NCBI GenBank assembly: GCA_035378955.1
Contig: DAOSUS010000022.1
Coordinates: 1 to 45,198 of the forward strand
Length of the DNA stretch: 45,198 nucleotides
Direction: 5' to 3'
Origin: Candidatus Hydrogenedens sp.
GTDB lineage: Bacteria; Hydrogenedentota; Hydrogenedentia; Hydrogenedentales; Hydrogenedentaceae
Made by a program: the position numbers and the translations under genes. The notes below the pieces were generated by a model that searched no databases, was not told the DNA's origin, and worked only from the letters and a program-made list of their open reading frames with translations. How positions within the stretch are numbered: the stretch's first letter is position 1; every line of letters starts with the position of its first letter. Positions 1 through 8,907 of the stretch are shown piece by piece.

Positions 1-1228
1 ACGAACCACCAAGAAGATAATTTTCATTTAATCGTAAGGTATCTTCTGTTACTCGTTCATTATTTATATATAGACCTCCGTTTTTAATAAGTCGTTTCCC
101 TTCTCCTTTGCTTTCCAATATCCCTGTATGGATTAGTAAATCCAATAAAAACTGATTTTCTGTTATATAATTTATTGGAGCCTCTGCATGAGGAACATCA
201 CTGAAAACATCTTCCAATACCGAAAGTTCTAACTGATGCAAATCACCTCCAAACATTGCTTCACTGGCACGAATAGCACTCTGGAGAGCCGTTTCCCCAT
301 GTACCATTCTTGTTATTTCCCGTGCTAAAGCCTTTTGTCCTGCCCTTTTGTGAGGTTCTGTTTGAACCTGTTTTTCCAGTGCCTCTATTTCTTCCGCAGA
401 TAGTAATGTGAAATACCGTAGATATTTTGGAGTGTCGGCATCTGCTTGATTAATCCAGAATTGATAAAAGCGATAGGGTGTTGTTTTGTTCGCATCGAGC
501 CAGATATTCCCGGACTCCGTTTTTCCAAATTTTGTGCCGTCTGCTTTTGTAACCAGAGGAAGCGTTAGTCCATAGGTCTCTTTTCCTAACAATCGGCGAG
601 TTAATTCCATACCGGAAACAATGTTGCCCCATTGGTCAGACCCGCCTATTTGAAGTCGGCAATCAAAATTCTTACACAGATGCAGATAGTCATAAGATTG
701 TAAAAGACAATAAGTAAACTCCGTGTAAGAAATTCCATGTTCACGGTCTTCCAATCGTTGCCGTATAGCGTCTTTTGTCAGCATTACATTCACACTAAAA
801 TGTTTCCCGATGTCCCTTAAAAAATCCAATAGATGTAATTCACAGAGCCAATCCGCATTATTAACCATGATAGCCGAACTATTCCCTTCAAAGGAGATAA
901 AGTGAGAAAGTTGTTTTTTTATACCTTGAGCATTCTTTTCTATATCCTCTTTACTTTGGAGTTGCCGTTCATCCTTCTTTCCACTGGGGTCGCCTATAAG
1001 TCCCGTGCCTCCACCTATAAGGACAATGGGCTTATGTCCCCATCGTTGAAAATGAACCAATCCCATAATAGGTAATAAACTTCCAATATGTAAACTATCT
1101 GATGTGGGGTCAAAACCGCAATACAATGTAAACTTTTCTTGATGCAGTTTTTCTGCAAGTTCCGGATGTGTTGTCTGATGTATCATTCCACGCCATTGAA
1201 GTTCTTCAAATAAAGTTTTAAATGCCAT
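1..1228 (-). CDS. tyrS: Tyrosyl-tRNA synthetase, C-terminal end cut by window edge
   Basis: Charges tRNA-Tyr with tyrosine in the cytoplasm. The reverse strand reads MAFKTLFEELQWRG at the N-terminus, then CGFDPTSDSLHIGSLLP, which carries the class I HIGH-type motif as HIGS near residue 45. A KFGKT segment in the middle is the KMSKS-equivalent loop of the bacterial enzyme. The last part reads like the S4 RNA-binding domain (GGLYINNERV, then LRLNENYLLGG). About 409 codons are present and the frame is still open at base 1, so only roughly 10-20 residues are missing against the usual ~420. The ATG at 1228 is preceded by AAGGAT about nine bases upstream, which fixes the start. The gene is divergent from the giant lipoprotein and faces it across a 355-base AT-rich gap. 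Confidence 0.96.
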   Translation of the reverse strand, partial: MAFKTLFEELQWRGMIHQTTHPELAEKLHQEKFTLYCGFDPTSDSLHIGSLLPIMGLVHFQRWGHKPIVLIGGGTGLIGDPSGKKDERQLQSKEDIEKNAQGIKKQLSHFISFEGNSSAIMVNNADWLCELHLLDFLRDIGKHFSVNVMLTKDAIRQRLEDREHGISYTEFTYCLLQSYDYLHLCKNFDCRLQIGGSDQWGNIVSGMELTRRLLGKETYGLTLPLVTKADGTKFGKTESGNIWLDANKTTPYRFYQFWINQADADTPKYLRYFTLLSAEEIEALEKQVQTEPHKRAGQKALAREITRMVHGETALQSAIRASEAMFGGDLHQLELSVLEDVFSDVPHAEAPINYITENQFLLDLLIHTGILESKGEGKRLIKNGGLYINNERVTEDTLRLNENYLLGGS

Positions 1229-1352
1229 AACTACTTATCCTTTAATAAATCAAAAAAGAATTGTTAAAGACCGATTATAGTATAATATGAGAAAAGAACC
1301 GATGAATGTTAGAAATTATAACAATTTTATATTATAATTTTACATTAGAAAG

Positions 1353-1369
1353 GTTATTTTTAAAATAAC
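1353..1369. repeat. 17-base palindrome, possible operator
   Basis: GTTATTTT and AAAATAAC flank a single central T, a perfect 8-bp dyad. It lies upstream of both promoter candidates of the lipoprotein gene and about 125 bases upstream of tyrS, a position where a regulator could bind. There is no T-tract, so it is not a terminator. The function is inferred from position only. Confidence 0.35.
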
Positions 1370-1418
1370 GAGATTTACAAAAATATAAGGAAATGAGACA
1401 TTTTTCACAGGAAAAATG

Positions 1419-1446
1419 TTGACAAAAGACATTAAAAAATTATACT
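1419..1446 (+). promoter_or_regulatory. Sigma-70-type promoter P1 of the giant lipoprotein
   Basis: TTGACA at 1419-1424 and TATACT at 1441-1446 are separated by 16 bases. The -35 is perfect and the -10 matches five of six. It points to the lipoprotein start at 1584 and would leave a leader of about 130 bases. Confidence 0.55.
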
Positions 1447-1486
1447 ATTTTAGTATGTTGTAAAATAAAAAGATTGACGAAAAAAC

Positions 1487-1516
1487 TTGACAAAAAACGA
1501 AAAAAATAGTTTTAAT
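1487..1516 (+). promoter_or_regulatory. Sigma-70-type promoter P2 of the giant lipoprotein
   Basis: A second perfect TTGACA at 1487-1492 is followed after 18 bases by TTTAAT at 1511-1516. Transcription would start near 1523, about 60 bases before the chosen ATG. With P1 this makes a tandem promoter pair. Confidence 0.55.
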
Positions 1517-1583
1517 AGAACTTTTCATATTCACAATTCAATAACTGTGTTTTATGGAATTAAAGAAGATAGGATTTAAGTTT

Positions 1584-4500
1584 ATGGAAAGAAAAAATAT
1601 CTCATATCCCGTGGTAGTATTTTTACTATTGGCACTTGTTATAGGGGGAGTGAGTTGTAAAAAGCCTCCTGCAAACAAAGAACCAATTGCACAATTTTCT
1701 GCTTCACCTAAAGAAGGAAATGAACCTTTAATAGTCCAGTTTAATGACCTTTCTGTATCGGAAGACTCTCCTATAGTGTCTTGGTATTGGGATTTTGGAG
1801 ATGGAGAGACCAGTAACCTGCCCAATCCAAGAAAAACTTATTATCACAATCCGAAAGATGGCAATAACCCCAGTCTATATACAGTGCGATTAATTATCTC
1901 TACGGGCAGAGGTCTTACAGAACGAAAAGAAGTTAATTATATCCGAGTAAATCCGGGCACAACCTTCTCTGTTATTGACCCACAGCAATCTGTGTATAAT
2001 GGTGTGGCTTCCGGTTATGGCGTAAATGTCAGAATTCCCCAAGGTGCTCTTACCGCAAAAACTACATTTAGCATCTACGAAACGAAAGAGACCAAACAAT
2101 TTAGTTTTACAGAACCGATGGAATTGGTATCTTCTTTCTATCGTATTGCTCACAATGCAAAAACAGAAAATCTTTTTGCAAAAAGTAGCGATAATAAAAT
2201 AGTTTCCACTACATTAGAAATTCCTTTGTTCCCCGGTGAAGAAAGTAGAACTGACCGCCCTGCCAATAGATATTTAATATTGGCTCTTTTAGATGACGGC
2301 TCAATAGTTCCTATTTTAGGGGAAAAACAAGGAACTTATGCTATTGCTCGAATAACAGGATTACCCTATCAAGCAACTTATGTTGTAGGTTTTTTCCCCA
2401 CGGCATCAATTATTGATGTCCCCGTAACAGTTCCTGAAGATGCAAAATTAAATTATCCGTGGAATCTCAAATGGCGTATTTTTGGTTCAATGCCTGTAAT
2501 TAAACAACTGGTTGCCTTAGAAAAAGGAAGCATGGAAAATCCTAATTCCTTTTATAATGAAAACTTTTCAGATGCGGTAATATCCGATAGCCTGACGAAA
2601 CTTGCCACTAAAATAGCAGGAGTTTATGTCGAATATATCGCTTCGGGAATGAGAAATCCCATTTTAGTAGACCAGGATGGAGCCTATGGCGTTGTATTCT
2701 TTAATATGAATTCCAACTATACATCAGAATATGAGGATTTTAATCAACTTGCAATTGCCAACCGCAAATTTGGAAATATTGTTATTGACCCAAAACAACT
2801 TTTAATGGTATCTATTCATAATGCCTTAACTGCCTTAAACGATACTACCAATACCGATATAAAACAAAAATTTACCCCTTATAACATTTTCGCACAATAT
2901 CTTTTCTATTCTTGTTTTGATAACTATCAATTCCCTGACCTTACAATTCCTGACCCATCGAATATTGATATATATGGAAAACCACAAATGGTCTCATACT
3001 TTAAAGGGATTCGTGAGTCCATTGCGATTTATTTAGGTCAACGAGCAGACCGTGTCGTCGAAGAGATTGAAGCAAAATCAACAAAAGCCGATACTGCCCG
3101 AACATGGGCTCGTTCTTTTGAAGAAAATGAATATCTTGATTTATCGCAGGCTCTTTTCCAGCCTGTTTCGATGAAAACTAAAAATTATTACAATGCGGGA
3201 CATGAATTTTGGGTATATCTTGAACGAAAACTTACAGATATCCCAATACTTGCTTTAATTGGTGCTTCAGGTGACCCTTATGGTGGTTTTCTCCAAGAAT
3301 TAGAAAAAGTATTCAAAGAAAGTGTTAAGCCTCAACAGGTGGTAAATTATGAATTAGCAACTACACTTACTTATGCTACTTTAGACGCTGTAATTCATGC
3401 AGCAACAGATGAAAAAGAAAGACTATCGGATTTGTATTGGTATTATGTTCGCGGTAGGTCTGCAGAAAAATTTGAAGAAACTGTGTTGCGTAATTCGGAT
3501 AATAACAGCAAACCCTTTGTATTTAATGAAAAACGCTTTAATTCCGTTGGTGTTCCTTCTCGGGAAAATCCTGCACCCACAGACAAAGTAACTATCAATG
3601 CGTCAACTATTCCTGAACTGGCTTCGGTGCTACCATTTTCATCCCGTGCCGTAAAGGTAAACATAAATCCTCTTGCTGATACGGCTCAGGTTGTATTTAA
3701 TCCAACCGAATGGACTGCAGATGATAATGGCTACAGTCTGAAATTTGCTGTATATCACCCGTTGAGGAAGAAAGTATTTACTTTAGATGAAAATGGAGAA
3801 GATACAAATGGTGATGGAGTGCTTGATACAATAACCATACAAAAATTTATACCTACGGAAGACGAATGTTTTGATTATGTGTATTTGTTAGTGAGTAATG
3901 TTAGTTTAAAGACAGTCAGTCCAATCAATGTTGCTTTACAAACAAAAGCCCCCAGTTCGGTTCCTGAAAATCAAATACTGAAAAAATTTGTTCAAATTTG
4001 TGACCCCTATTATGATTATGAATTACTACGAACCGCTTCATTCCCTGCTTTTGGTATCTCCTCATATCTGCTTGAAATGACCTCCGGAATGTGGCGTGGG
4101 TCTCAAGAATTATACAATGCTCAACCCTGGAAACATTATCTTACTATCATCGAGCCTTCTATTGTTTTACATGACAAAGCCATATTACTGATTACGGGGG
4201 GCTCTACAGGCAGTGAACCTGATATTACAGACCAGGCAGAAATGGTCCTGCCATTTGTTTCTGCTACCGGAACAGTAGCTGTTCTCCTGAAAGCCGTTCC
4301 CAATCAACCCTTACAATTTATTGACGAAACAAAAAAGAGAGTTGAAGATGGGATTATAGCATACAGTTACGATAAATATATGGACGGATATAAGGCAAGA
4401 CAAGCAGATATTACCTGGCCTGTTCTTTTGCCTATGGTCCGTTCTGCAGTCCGTGCTATGGATACAGTCCAAAAATTTGTAAAAGAAGAAAAACCGGGAC

Positions 4501-6464
4501 GCCGATATGACATTAATAATTTTGTTGTAACAGGTGCGTCCAAACGCGGTTGGACTACCTGGTTAACCTCTGCTGTTGACCCACGAGTTTGTGCTGCAAT
4601 GCCTATCGTAATAGATGTGTTAAACATGCCCTCTCAGATTGAGCATCATTATTATTCGTATGGCGAAAAATATTCTCCTGCTTTGATTGATTATGTGTCG
4701 TTGGGTATCTTTGACCGATTAGGGACACCAGAAGGCAATTCTTTATGGAAAATTGTTGACCCCATTAATTATCTGGACTCTTTGACCATGCCCAAGTTTA
4801 TGTTGAATTCAACCGGGGACCAATTTTTCCTACCCGATTCAGCAAAGTTTTATTTTAATATGTTAAAACCTAACATTACCCTTACAAATGGCGTTGTATA
4901 TCCTGATAATGCTTACTTATATTATGCCCCGAACACAGACCACGGATTGGTATCTTCCAATGCTCTCGACTTAGATGAAAATTCATATAGAGCGTTATTA
5001 GCCTTTTACCTTTCCGTAATTAATAATCGGGAGAGACCTAAATTTTTCTGGTGGGTTGAACAGGATACTACGGAGACAGATATAAAGAAAAGGGCTTTCC
5101 GCATTCGTTTGGATACAATTACCAAACCAAAAGAAGTTTTATTATGGCAAGCAACAAATAAAAACACAAGAGATTTCCGTTTAAGTACTATAGGACTTGG
5201 GTGGTCAAGTAGTAAATTGAAGCCATTCTGCGAAGAATGTGGAGGCGACCCTGGCTTTGACCCAGAAGCAATTATTGATAATACTACCAACAATGAAAAG
5301 TCGTATAATACAAGTTTAGAAACAATGAATGGGGCAAAGTCCATTCTCGGTAAACTTCAAAATAGTGATAGTCAAAAAGTTCTTTACTTAGAAGGTACTC
5401 CTTATCAAATGGGATACCAATATGGTTCCTTGCTTAAGGATGAAATTACCAAATTGGTTCGAAATGAAAACTACTCTGTTTTTACATCGGAAGATGAAAA
5501 GTTAGCGGGACAGTTGCAAAAGGATATGCCTTCTCTTTGGAATGAGATTACGCAAGGTATCGCCGATGGCTCTGGTTTACACTACGAACAATTATTAATG
5601 GCTCATATTGTATGGTGGAAATCGAGAGCCATAAACAATGAAATAGATAAAACATCTATTGTTTCAATCAATAGTAGTAAAGAGAATAAAGAATTACTAC
5701 TAACCTTATGGAAACCAAATAATCAAGATGCGTTTATGACTATAGACCCCATAGGGTTACTTACCATGAACATGGTTATCAAAAACACAGGAGAATCAAT
5801 CTCTATTGTTAATAACACGGCGGAACCATTAGCAAATAATATCAACAAAATTCAATTTGTTATGGATTGGTTAAATACATCCATTCCTACAACAGTTGTT
5901 GAATCGAATAATTCAGAGCTTGATTTATTATATGCTAACAAAGATGCTTTCTATGCAATAGATTTGAGTGGCTCAAAAATAAAATCTGTGAGTATTGCGA
6001 ATCCCACTATAGCTGAAGATAAGAATTGGATGGCAAAATACACACCATCTACCCAAACAATTTCGCTACCATCGGAATATGGCGACTGCAATTCTCTGAC
6101 AATGGCATCTCTTGTTGATACTATGGCTAATTTCACCATAGGCAAAGACAATACAATGCCGATAAATCAACAAAATGCTTCCGTTCAAATACTGAAAACG
6201 AATATTGTAGATAGTGCCAAATCTTATATCTCTGCCGAAGGAGAGGGGGAAGGAGAAGGTGAACCTCCATGTATTTGTGAGTTTGGAGAAAATGAAATTA
6301 TCCCGTATGTAGGCACTGTTGAAGTACCCAATCAGGGATGGACAGCATTCTTTATTCAAATTCGATTCCCCGGTCCGGAGCCTTATGTGCCAGAACTTAA
6401 AGACTTAGATTATGTGTTTAGCACTCGTGTTGTTGTCGTCCCCGATACATATCCCAAACAATAA
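1584..6464 (+). CDS. Giant lipoprotein: PKD domain, PqaA-type alpha/beta hydrolase, inserted C45-like domain
   Basis: A 1626-residue surface lipoprotein. The ATG at 1584 is preferred over the in-frame ATG at 1554 because AGGA sits nine bases before it and a signal peptide with lipobox GVSC (Cys25) follows at once. Residues ~33-130 form a PKD domain (WYWDFGDGETSN). Residues ~130-780 are not recognised. From ~800 the protein matches the PhoPQ-activated pathogenicity-related (PqaA) family: GASKRGW carries the likely nucleophile Ser near 985, with Asp near 1079 (TGDQFF) and His near 1119 (TDHGLV). At ~1215-1560 a segment typical of C45/acyltransferase-like NTN hydrolases (EGTPYQMGYQYG) interrupts the PqaA C-terminal part, which resumes after an EGEGEGEGE linker with NQGWTAFF and VVVVPDTYP. 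The NTN nucleophile Cys is not seen, so that domain is probably non-catalytic. The substrate is unknown; exported peptide or ester hydrolysis or adhesion are guesses. Confidence 0.8.
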   Translation: MERKNISYPVVVFLLLALVIGGVSCKKPPANKEPIAQFSASPKEGNEPLIVQFNDLSVSEDSPIVSWYWDFGDGETSNLPNPRKTYYHNPKDGNNPSLYTVRLIISTGRGLTERKEVNYIRVNPGTTFSVIDPQQSVYNGVASGYGVNVRIPQGALTAKTTFSIYETKETKQFSFTEPMELVSSFYRIAHNAKTENLFAKSSDNKIVSTTLEIPLFPGEESRTDRPANRYLILALLDDGSIVPILGEKQGTYAIARITGLPYQATYVVGFFPTASIIDVPVTVPEDAKLNYPWNLKWRIFGSMPVIKQLVALEKGSMENPNSFYNENFSDAVISDSLTKLATKIAGVYVEYIASGMRNPILVDQDGAYGVVFFNMNSNYTSEYEDFNQLAIANRKFGNIVIDPKQLLMVSIHNALTALNDTTNTDIKQKFTPYNIFAQYLFYSCFDNYQFPDLTIPDPSNIDIYGKPQMVSYFKGIRESIAIYLGQRADRVVEEIEAKSTKADTARTWARSFEENEYLDLSQALFQPVSMKTKNYYNAGHEFWVYLERKLTDIPILALIGASGDPYGGFLQELEKVFKESVKPQQVVNYELATTLTYATLDAVIHAATDEKERLSDLYWYYVRGRSAEKFEETVLRNSDNNSKPFVFNEKRFNSVGVPSRENPAPTDKVTINASTIPELASVLPFSSRAVKVNINPLADTAQVVFNPTEWTADDNGYSLKFAVYHPLRKKVFTLDENGEDTNGDGVLDTITIQKFIPTEDECFDYVYLLVSNVSLKTVSPINVALQTKAPSSVPENQILKKFVQICDPYYDYELLRTASFPAFGISSYLLEMTSGMWRGSQELYNAQPWKHYLTIIEPSIVLHDKAILLITGGSTGSEPDITDQAEMVLPFVSATGTVAVLLKAVPNQPLQFIDETKKRVEDGIIAYSYDKYMDGYKARQADITWPVLLPMVRSAVRAMDTVQKFVKEEKPGRRYDINNFVVTGASKRGWTTWLTSAVDPRVCAAMPIVIDVLNMPSQIEHHYYSYGEKYSPALIDYVSLGIFDRLGTPEGNSLWKIVDPINYLDSLTMPKFMLNSTGDQFFLPDSAKFYFNMLKPNITLTNGVVYPDNAYLYYAPNTDHGLVSSNALDLDENSYRALLAFYLSVINNRERPKFFWWVEQDTTETDIKKRAFRIRLDTITKPKEVLLWQATNKNTRDFRLSTIGLGWSSSKLKPFCEECGGDPGFDPEAIIDNTTNNEKSYNTSLETMNGAKSILGKLQNSDSQKVLYLEGTPYQMGYQYGSLLKDEITKLVRNENYSVFTSEDEKLAGQLQKDMPSLWNEITQGIADGSGLHYEQLLMAHIVWWKSRAINNEIDKTSIVSINSSKENKELLLTLWKPNNQDAFMTIDPIGLLTMNMVIKNTGESISIVNNTAEPLANNINKIQFVMDWLNTSIPTTVVESNNSELDLLYANKDAFYAIDLSGSKIKSVSIANPTIAEDKNWMAKYTPSTQTISLPSEYGDCNSLTMASLVDTMANFTIGKDNTMPINQQNASVQILKTNIVDSAKSYISAEGEGEGEGEPPCICEFGENEIIPYVGTVEVPNQGWTAFFIQIRFPGPEPYVPELKDLDYVFSTRVVVVPDTYPKQ

Positions 6465-6491
6465 AATATAAAGAAAATTAATATAAAAAAC

Positions 6492-6515
6492 ACGATACAA
6501 GATGGATGATATCGT
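6492..6515 (+). terminator. Weak hairpin after the giant lipoprotein
   Basis: ACGATA (6492-6497) pairs with TATCGT (6510-6515) across a 12-base loop, 28 bases after the stop codon. The stem is short and only three T residues follow, so termination here is doubtful. Confidence 0.2.
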
Positions 6516-6599
6516 TTACCATTTGATTAAATAGGGGAAACAAAGCATATCCCTTCGGACATATATAAAGGTAAAGAGAAAGGGGGTATATTTGCGATA

Positions 6600-6794
6600 T
6601 TATCGTATATCTGCGTCAAACCATTTCAATACAGCCATAATTCCACGGGCTCTGCGGAGCATTGTGGCTTTCAATCCTTTCTGACGCAGTTTTACTTTTG
6701 CTTCCTGGCGATTTTTAGCAATAACAACTCCGCCGATAAATGATTTCTCAAAATCACCTTCTGCCCGTATGGCATGATATTCATAAATCGCCAT
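6600..6794 (-). CDS. Small protein resembling the N-terminal segment of GspF/PilC
   Basis: A complete 64-residue protein. Its start MAIYEYHAIRAEG, followed by GGVVIAKNRQEAKVKLRQKG, has the pattern that opens type II secretion / type IV pilus inner-membrane proteins of the GspF family (Met, aromatic-x-Tyr-x-Ala, Gly, Ala, Glu-Ala, Leu-Arg-x-x-Gly). The cytoplasmic helical domains and membrane helices of GspF are absent, and no other secretion gene is near. AAGGAG eight bases before the ATG is a strong ribosome binding site, and a promoter lies just upstream, so this is a real gene rather than a decayed fragment. It follows sir2 on the same strand after 52 bases. The function is unknown; the GspF likeness is judged by pattern only. 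Confidence 0.65.
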   Translation of the reverse strand: MAIYEYHAIRAEGDFEKSFIGGVVIAKNRQEAKVKLRQKGLKATMLRRARGIMAVLKWFDADIR

Positions 6795-6834
6795 ACTATT
6801 TGCTCCTTATATTGGGAGTTTTATTTATTCTTTG

Positions 6835-6863
6835 ATTATAGCACAATTATTCTTTTTTGTCTA
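6835..6863 (-). promoter_or_regulatory. Promoter of the small GspF-like gene
   Basis: On the reverse strand TAGACA (6863-6858) and TATAAT (6840-6835) are spaced by 17 bases. The -35 lies inside the last codons of sir2. This gives the small gene its own transcription start about 35 bases before its ATG, besides read-through from the operon. Confidence 0.6.
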
Positions 6864-7617
6864 CTTGTTTTTGCTTATCTATTTCCTCTACCCGTTTTAA
6901 TATTTCTGGTAGTGTTTGCCCAACAGGTCCTTCGATAAATATGTCCGTTACAGACTCCGTAAATGGTGTTCCATGAACATTAAACTCGATAATTGTTGCA
7001 CCCCATTGTTTCGCAGTATAGGGAAGAGATGCTGCAGGATAAACCTGAGCCGATGTCCCGACAACTAACATAATTTCACAACTTTTGGCTAATGTTTCGC
7101 CCATAAATAATGCTTGAGATGGAATAGGCTCGCCAAATAAAACTACATCAGGCTTCATATATCCCCCACACTCACAACGAGGCGCCCCATGATTCCGATG
7201 GGATAAACTCATAGGTCTTTTTCGCCAGCAGGCTGTACAGGAAAGCATCTGAGCATTACCATGATATTCAACTACTGTTTTGCTCCCTGCGGAATAATGT
7301 AAATTATCAATGTTTTGTGTGATTACTGCTACCAGATGTCCTAATTCCTCTAACCTTGCAAGGGCAATATGGGCAGGATTCGGTTTTGCCTTTGCAATTG
7401 TATCTCCAATTTCATAAAACAACTCCCATACCTTATCCGGATTATCCAGAAATGCTTCGTATGTAGCATATTCCTCCGGTGGAAAACGAGACCAAAGGCC
7501 ACCTTCGCTTCGAAAATCAGGAATTCCACTTTCTACGGAAATTCCGGCACCTGTTACGGCTACTACATTCTTGGAATTAGCAATTAACTCTGCCGATTTT
7601 TCAATAAGTTCATTCAT
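6847..7617 (-). CDS. Sir2-family NAD-dependent protein deacylase
   Basis: A 256-residue sirtuin that removes acyl groups from protein lysines using NAD. The N-terminal Rossmann signature GAGISVESGIPDFRS sits near residues 23-38, TQNIDNLHYSAGS and the catalytic His in EYHGN follow, and a four-Cys zinc site is formed by CTAC and CECGG. VGTSAQVYPAASLP near residue 190 is the second NAD-binding motif. The length is typical of bacterial CobB-like enzymes. The start codon overlaps the serS stop as TAATG, and AAAGGA lies in the serS end, so the two genes are translationally coupled. Acyl preference cannot be told from the sequence. Confidence 0.93.
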   Translation of the reverse strand: MNELIEKSAELIANSKNVVAVTGAGISVESGIPDFRSEGGLWSRFPPEEYATYEAFLDNPDKVWELFYEIGDTIAKAKPNPAHIALARLEELGHLVAVITQNIDNLHYSAGSKTVVEYHGNAQMLSCTACWRKRPMSLSHRNHGAPRCECGGYMKPDVVLFGEPIPSQALFMGETLAKSCEIMLVVGTSAQVYPAASLPYTAKQWGATIIEFNVHGTPFTESVTDIFIEGPVGQTLPEILKRVEEIDKQKQVDKKE

Positions 7618-8885
7618 TACGGTTCAATCCTTTCTAAACCATGCATATAAGGTCTTAAAACTTCAGGAATGACAACAGAATGGTCGGGTTGTTGATAGTT
7701 TTCCAGGATAGCAACAGCAGTTCGCCCAACAGCAAGACCCGAACCATTGAGAGTATGCACAAATTCTGGCTTTTTATCTCGCTTAAAACGAATATTTGCC
7801 CTTCGCGCCTGAAAATCTGTGAAATTCGAGCAGGAACTAATTTCACGATAACAATTTTGTCCCGGTAGCCATACTTCCAAATCATAAGTTTTGGAAGCGG
7901 AGAAACCTAAATCTCCCGTGCACAGAGTTACTACTTGATAGGGGAGACCTAATAATTGCAAAATATGTTCCGCATCCTTTGTCAATTTTTCTAATTCGTC
8001 CCAGGATTCTTCGGGTCGGGTAAATTTAACAAGTTCCACTTTGTTGAACTGGTGCTGTCTTATCATACCCCGCGTATCTTTTCCATACGAACCCGCCTCA
8101 CTGCGGAAACATGGAGTATATGCTACATATTTTATGGGGAGCATTTCATCAGATAGTATTTCATCACGATGGATATTTGTTACGGGGACCTCCGCCGTCG
8201 GAATAAGCCACAAATCAAAGTTTTCTACGCGAAACAAATCCTCTGCGAATTTAGGTAATTGCCCTGTTCCTTGCATGGTAGCGGAATTTACGAGAAATGG
8301 TGGCAAAACTTCCTTATAACCATGTTGCGAAGTGTGTACATCTAACATAAAATTAATTAATGCCCGTTCCAGTAATGCCCCGGCACCTGTCGAAAGAGCG
8401 AATCTTGTTTTCGCAATTTTTACAGCACGGTCAAAGTCAATTATTTTTAAATATTCTCCCAACTGAACATGGTCCCACGGTTCAAAATCAAATTTTTTAG
8501 GTTCTCCCCATTTTCGCTCTATACGATTGTCCGAAGAATCTTTCCCAATAGGAATACTCTCATGGGGTAGGTTAGGAAGTGTTAATAATATCTGTTCCAG
8601 TTGCTCATCATACGATTTTAATTCTTCTTCTAATTGGGCAATATTCTGTTTAATTTGGCTCATAGAATTTAACAGTTCATCTACATTCTCTTTTTGCCTC
8701 TTTTTTTGAGCAATAGTTTCACCTGTTCGGTTTTGTTCTGCCCGCAATTGTTCGCATTGATATAATTTTTCCCTGCGGATGCGGTCTATTTCCAATAGTT
8801 CTTCCAATCGAATTTCTTTACCTCGTTTACCTAAGGATTCCCTAACCTTGTCTGGGTCAGAACGAATAAGTTTGATGTCTATCAT
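7617..8885 (-). CDS. serS: Seryl-tRNA synthetase
   Basis: A 422-residue class II synthetase charging tRNA-Ser (and tRNA-Sec where present). Residues ~25-105 are the charged coiled-coil arm that grips the tRNA variable arm. Motif 2 reads CFRSEAGSYGKDTRGMIRQH and motif 3 reads GSGLAVGRTAVAILENYQ near the C-terminus. I place the start at the ATG at 8885 (MIDIKLIRSDPD), which has AGGA six bases upstream and matches the family N-terminus; a TTG two codons earlier is a less likely start. It lies 22 bases after parB and overlaps sir2 by one base. Confidence 0.97.
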   Translation of the reverse strand: MIDIKLIRSDPDKVRESLGKRGKEIRLEELLEIDRIRREKLYQCEQLRAEQNRTGETIAQKKRQKENVDELLNSMSQIKQNIAQLEEELKSYDEQLEQILLTLPNLPHESIPIGKDSSDNRIERKWGEPKKFDFEPWDHVQLGEYLKIIDFDRAVKIAKTRFALSTGAGALLERALINFMLDVHTSQHGYKEVLPPFLVNSATMQGTGQLPKFAEDLFRVENFDLWLIPTAEVPVTNIHRDEILSDEMLPIKYVAYTPCFRSEAGSYGKDTRGMIRQHQFNKVELVKFTRPEESWDELEKLTKDAEHILQLLGLPYQVVTLCTGDLGFSASKTYDLEVWLPGQNCYREISSCSNFTDFQARRANIRFKRDKKPEFVHTLNGSGLAVGRTAVAILENYQQPDHSVVIPEVLRPYMHGLERIEP

Positions 8886-8907
8886 AAACAATCCTTTTTG
8901 TTCGTTA

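Larger units (their letters stand above)
1229..1583. other. AT-rich divergent intergenic region between tyrS and the giant lipoprotein
   Basis: No gene is supported in this 355-base stretch. It holds two promoter-like elements for the plus-strand lipoprotein (listed separately) and, on the minus strand around 1274-1286, overlapping TATAAT/TATACT boxes that could serve tyrS but have no convincing -35. It also contains an A/T-only 9-bp inverted repeat at 1313-1340 and a 17-base perfect palindrome at 1353-1369 (GTTATTTT, T, AAAATAAC). Confidence 0.6.

Noticed and set aside
1554..1583. Upstream ATG start for the giant lipoprotein
   Set aside because: No ribosome binding site precedes it, and it would add ten residues before an otherwise standard lipoprotein signal peptide.
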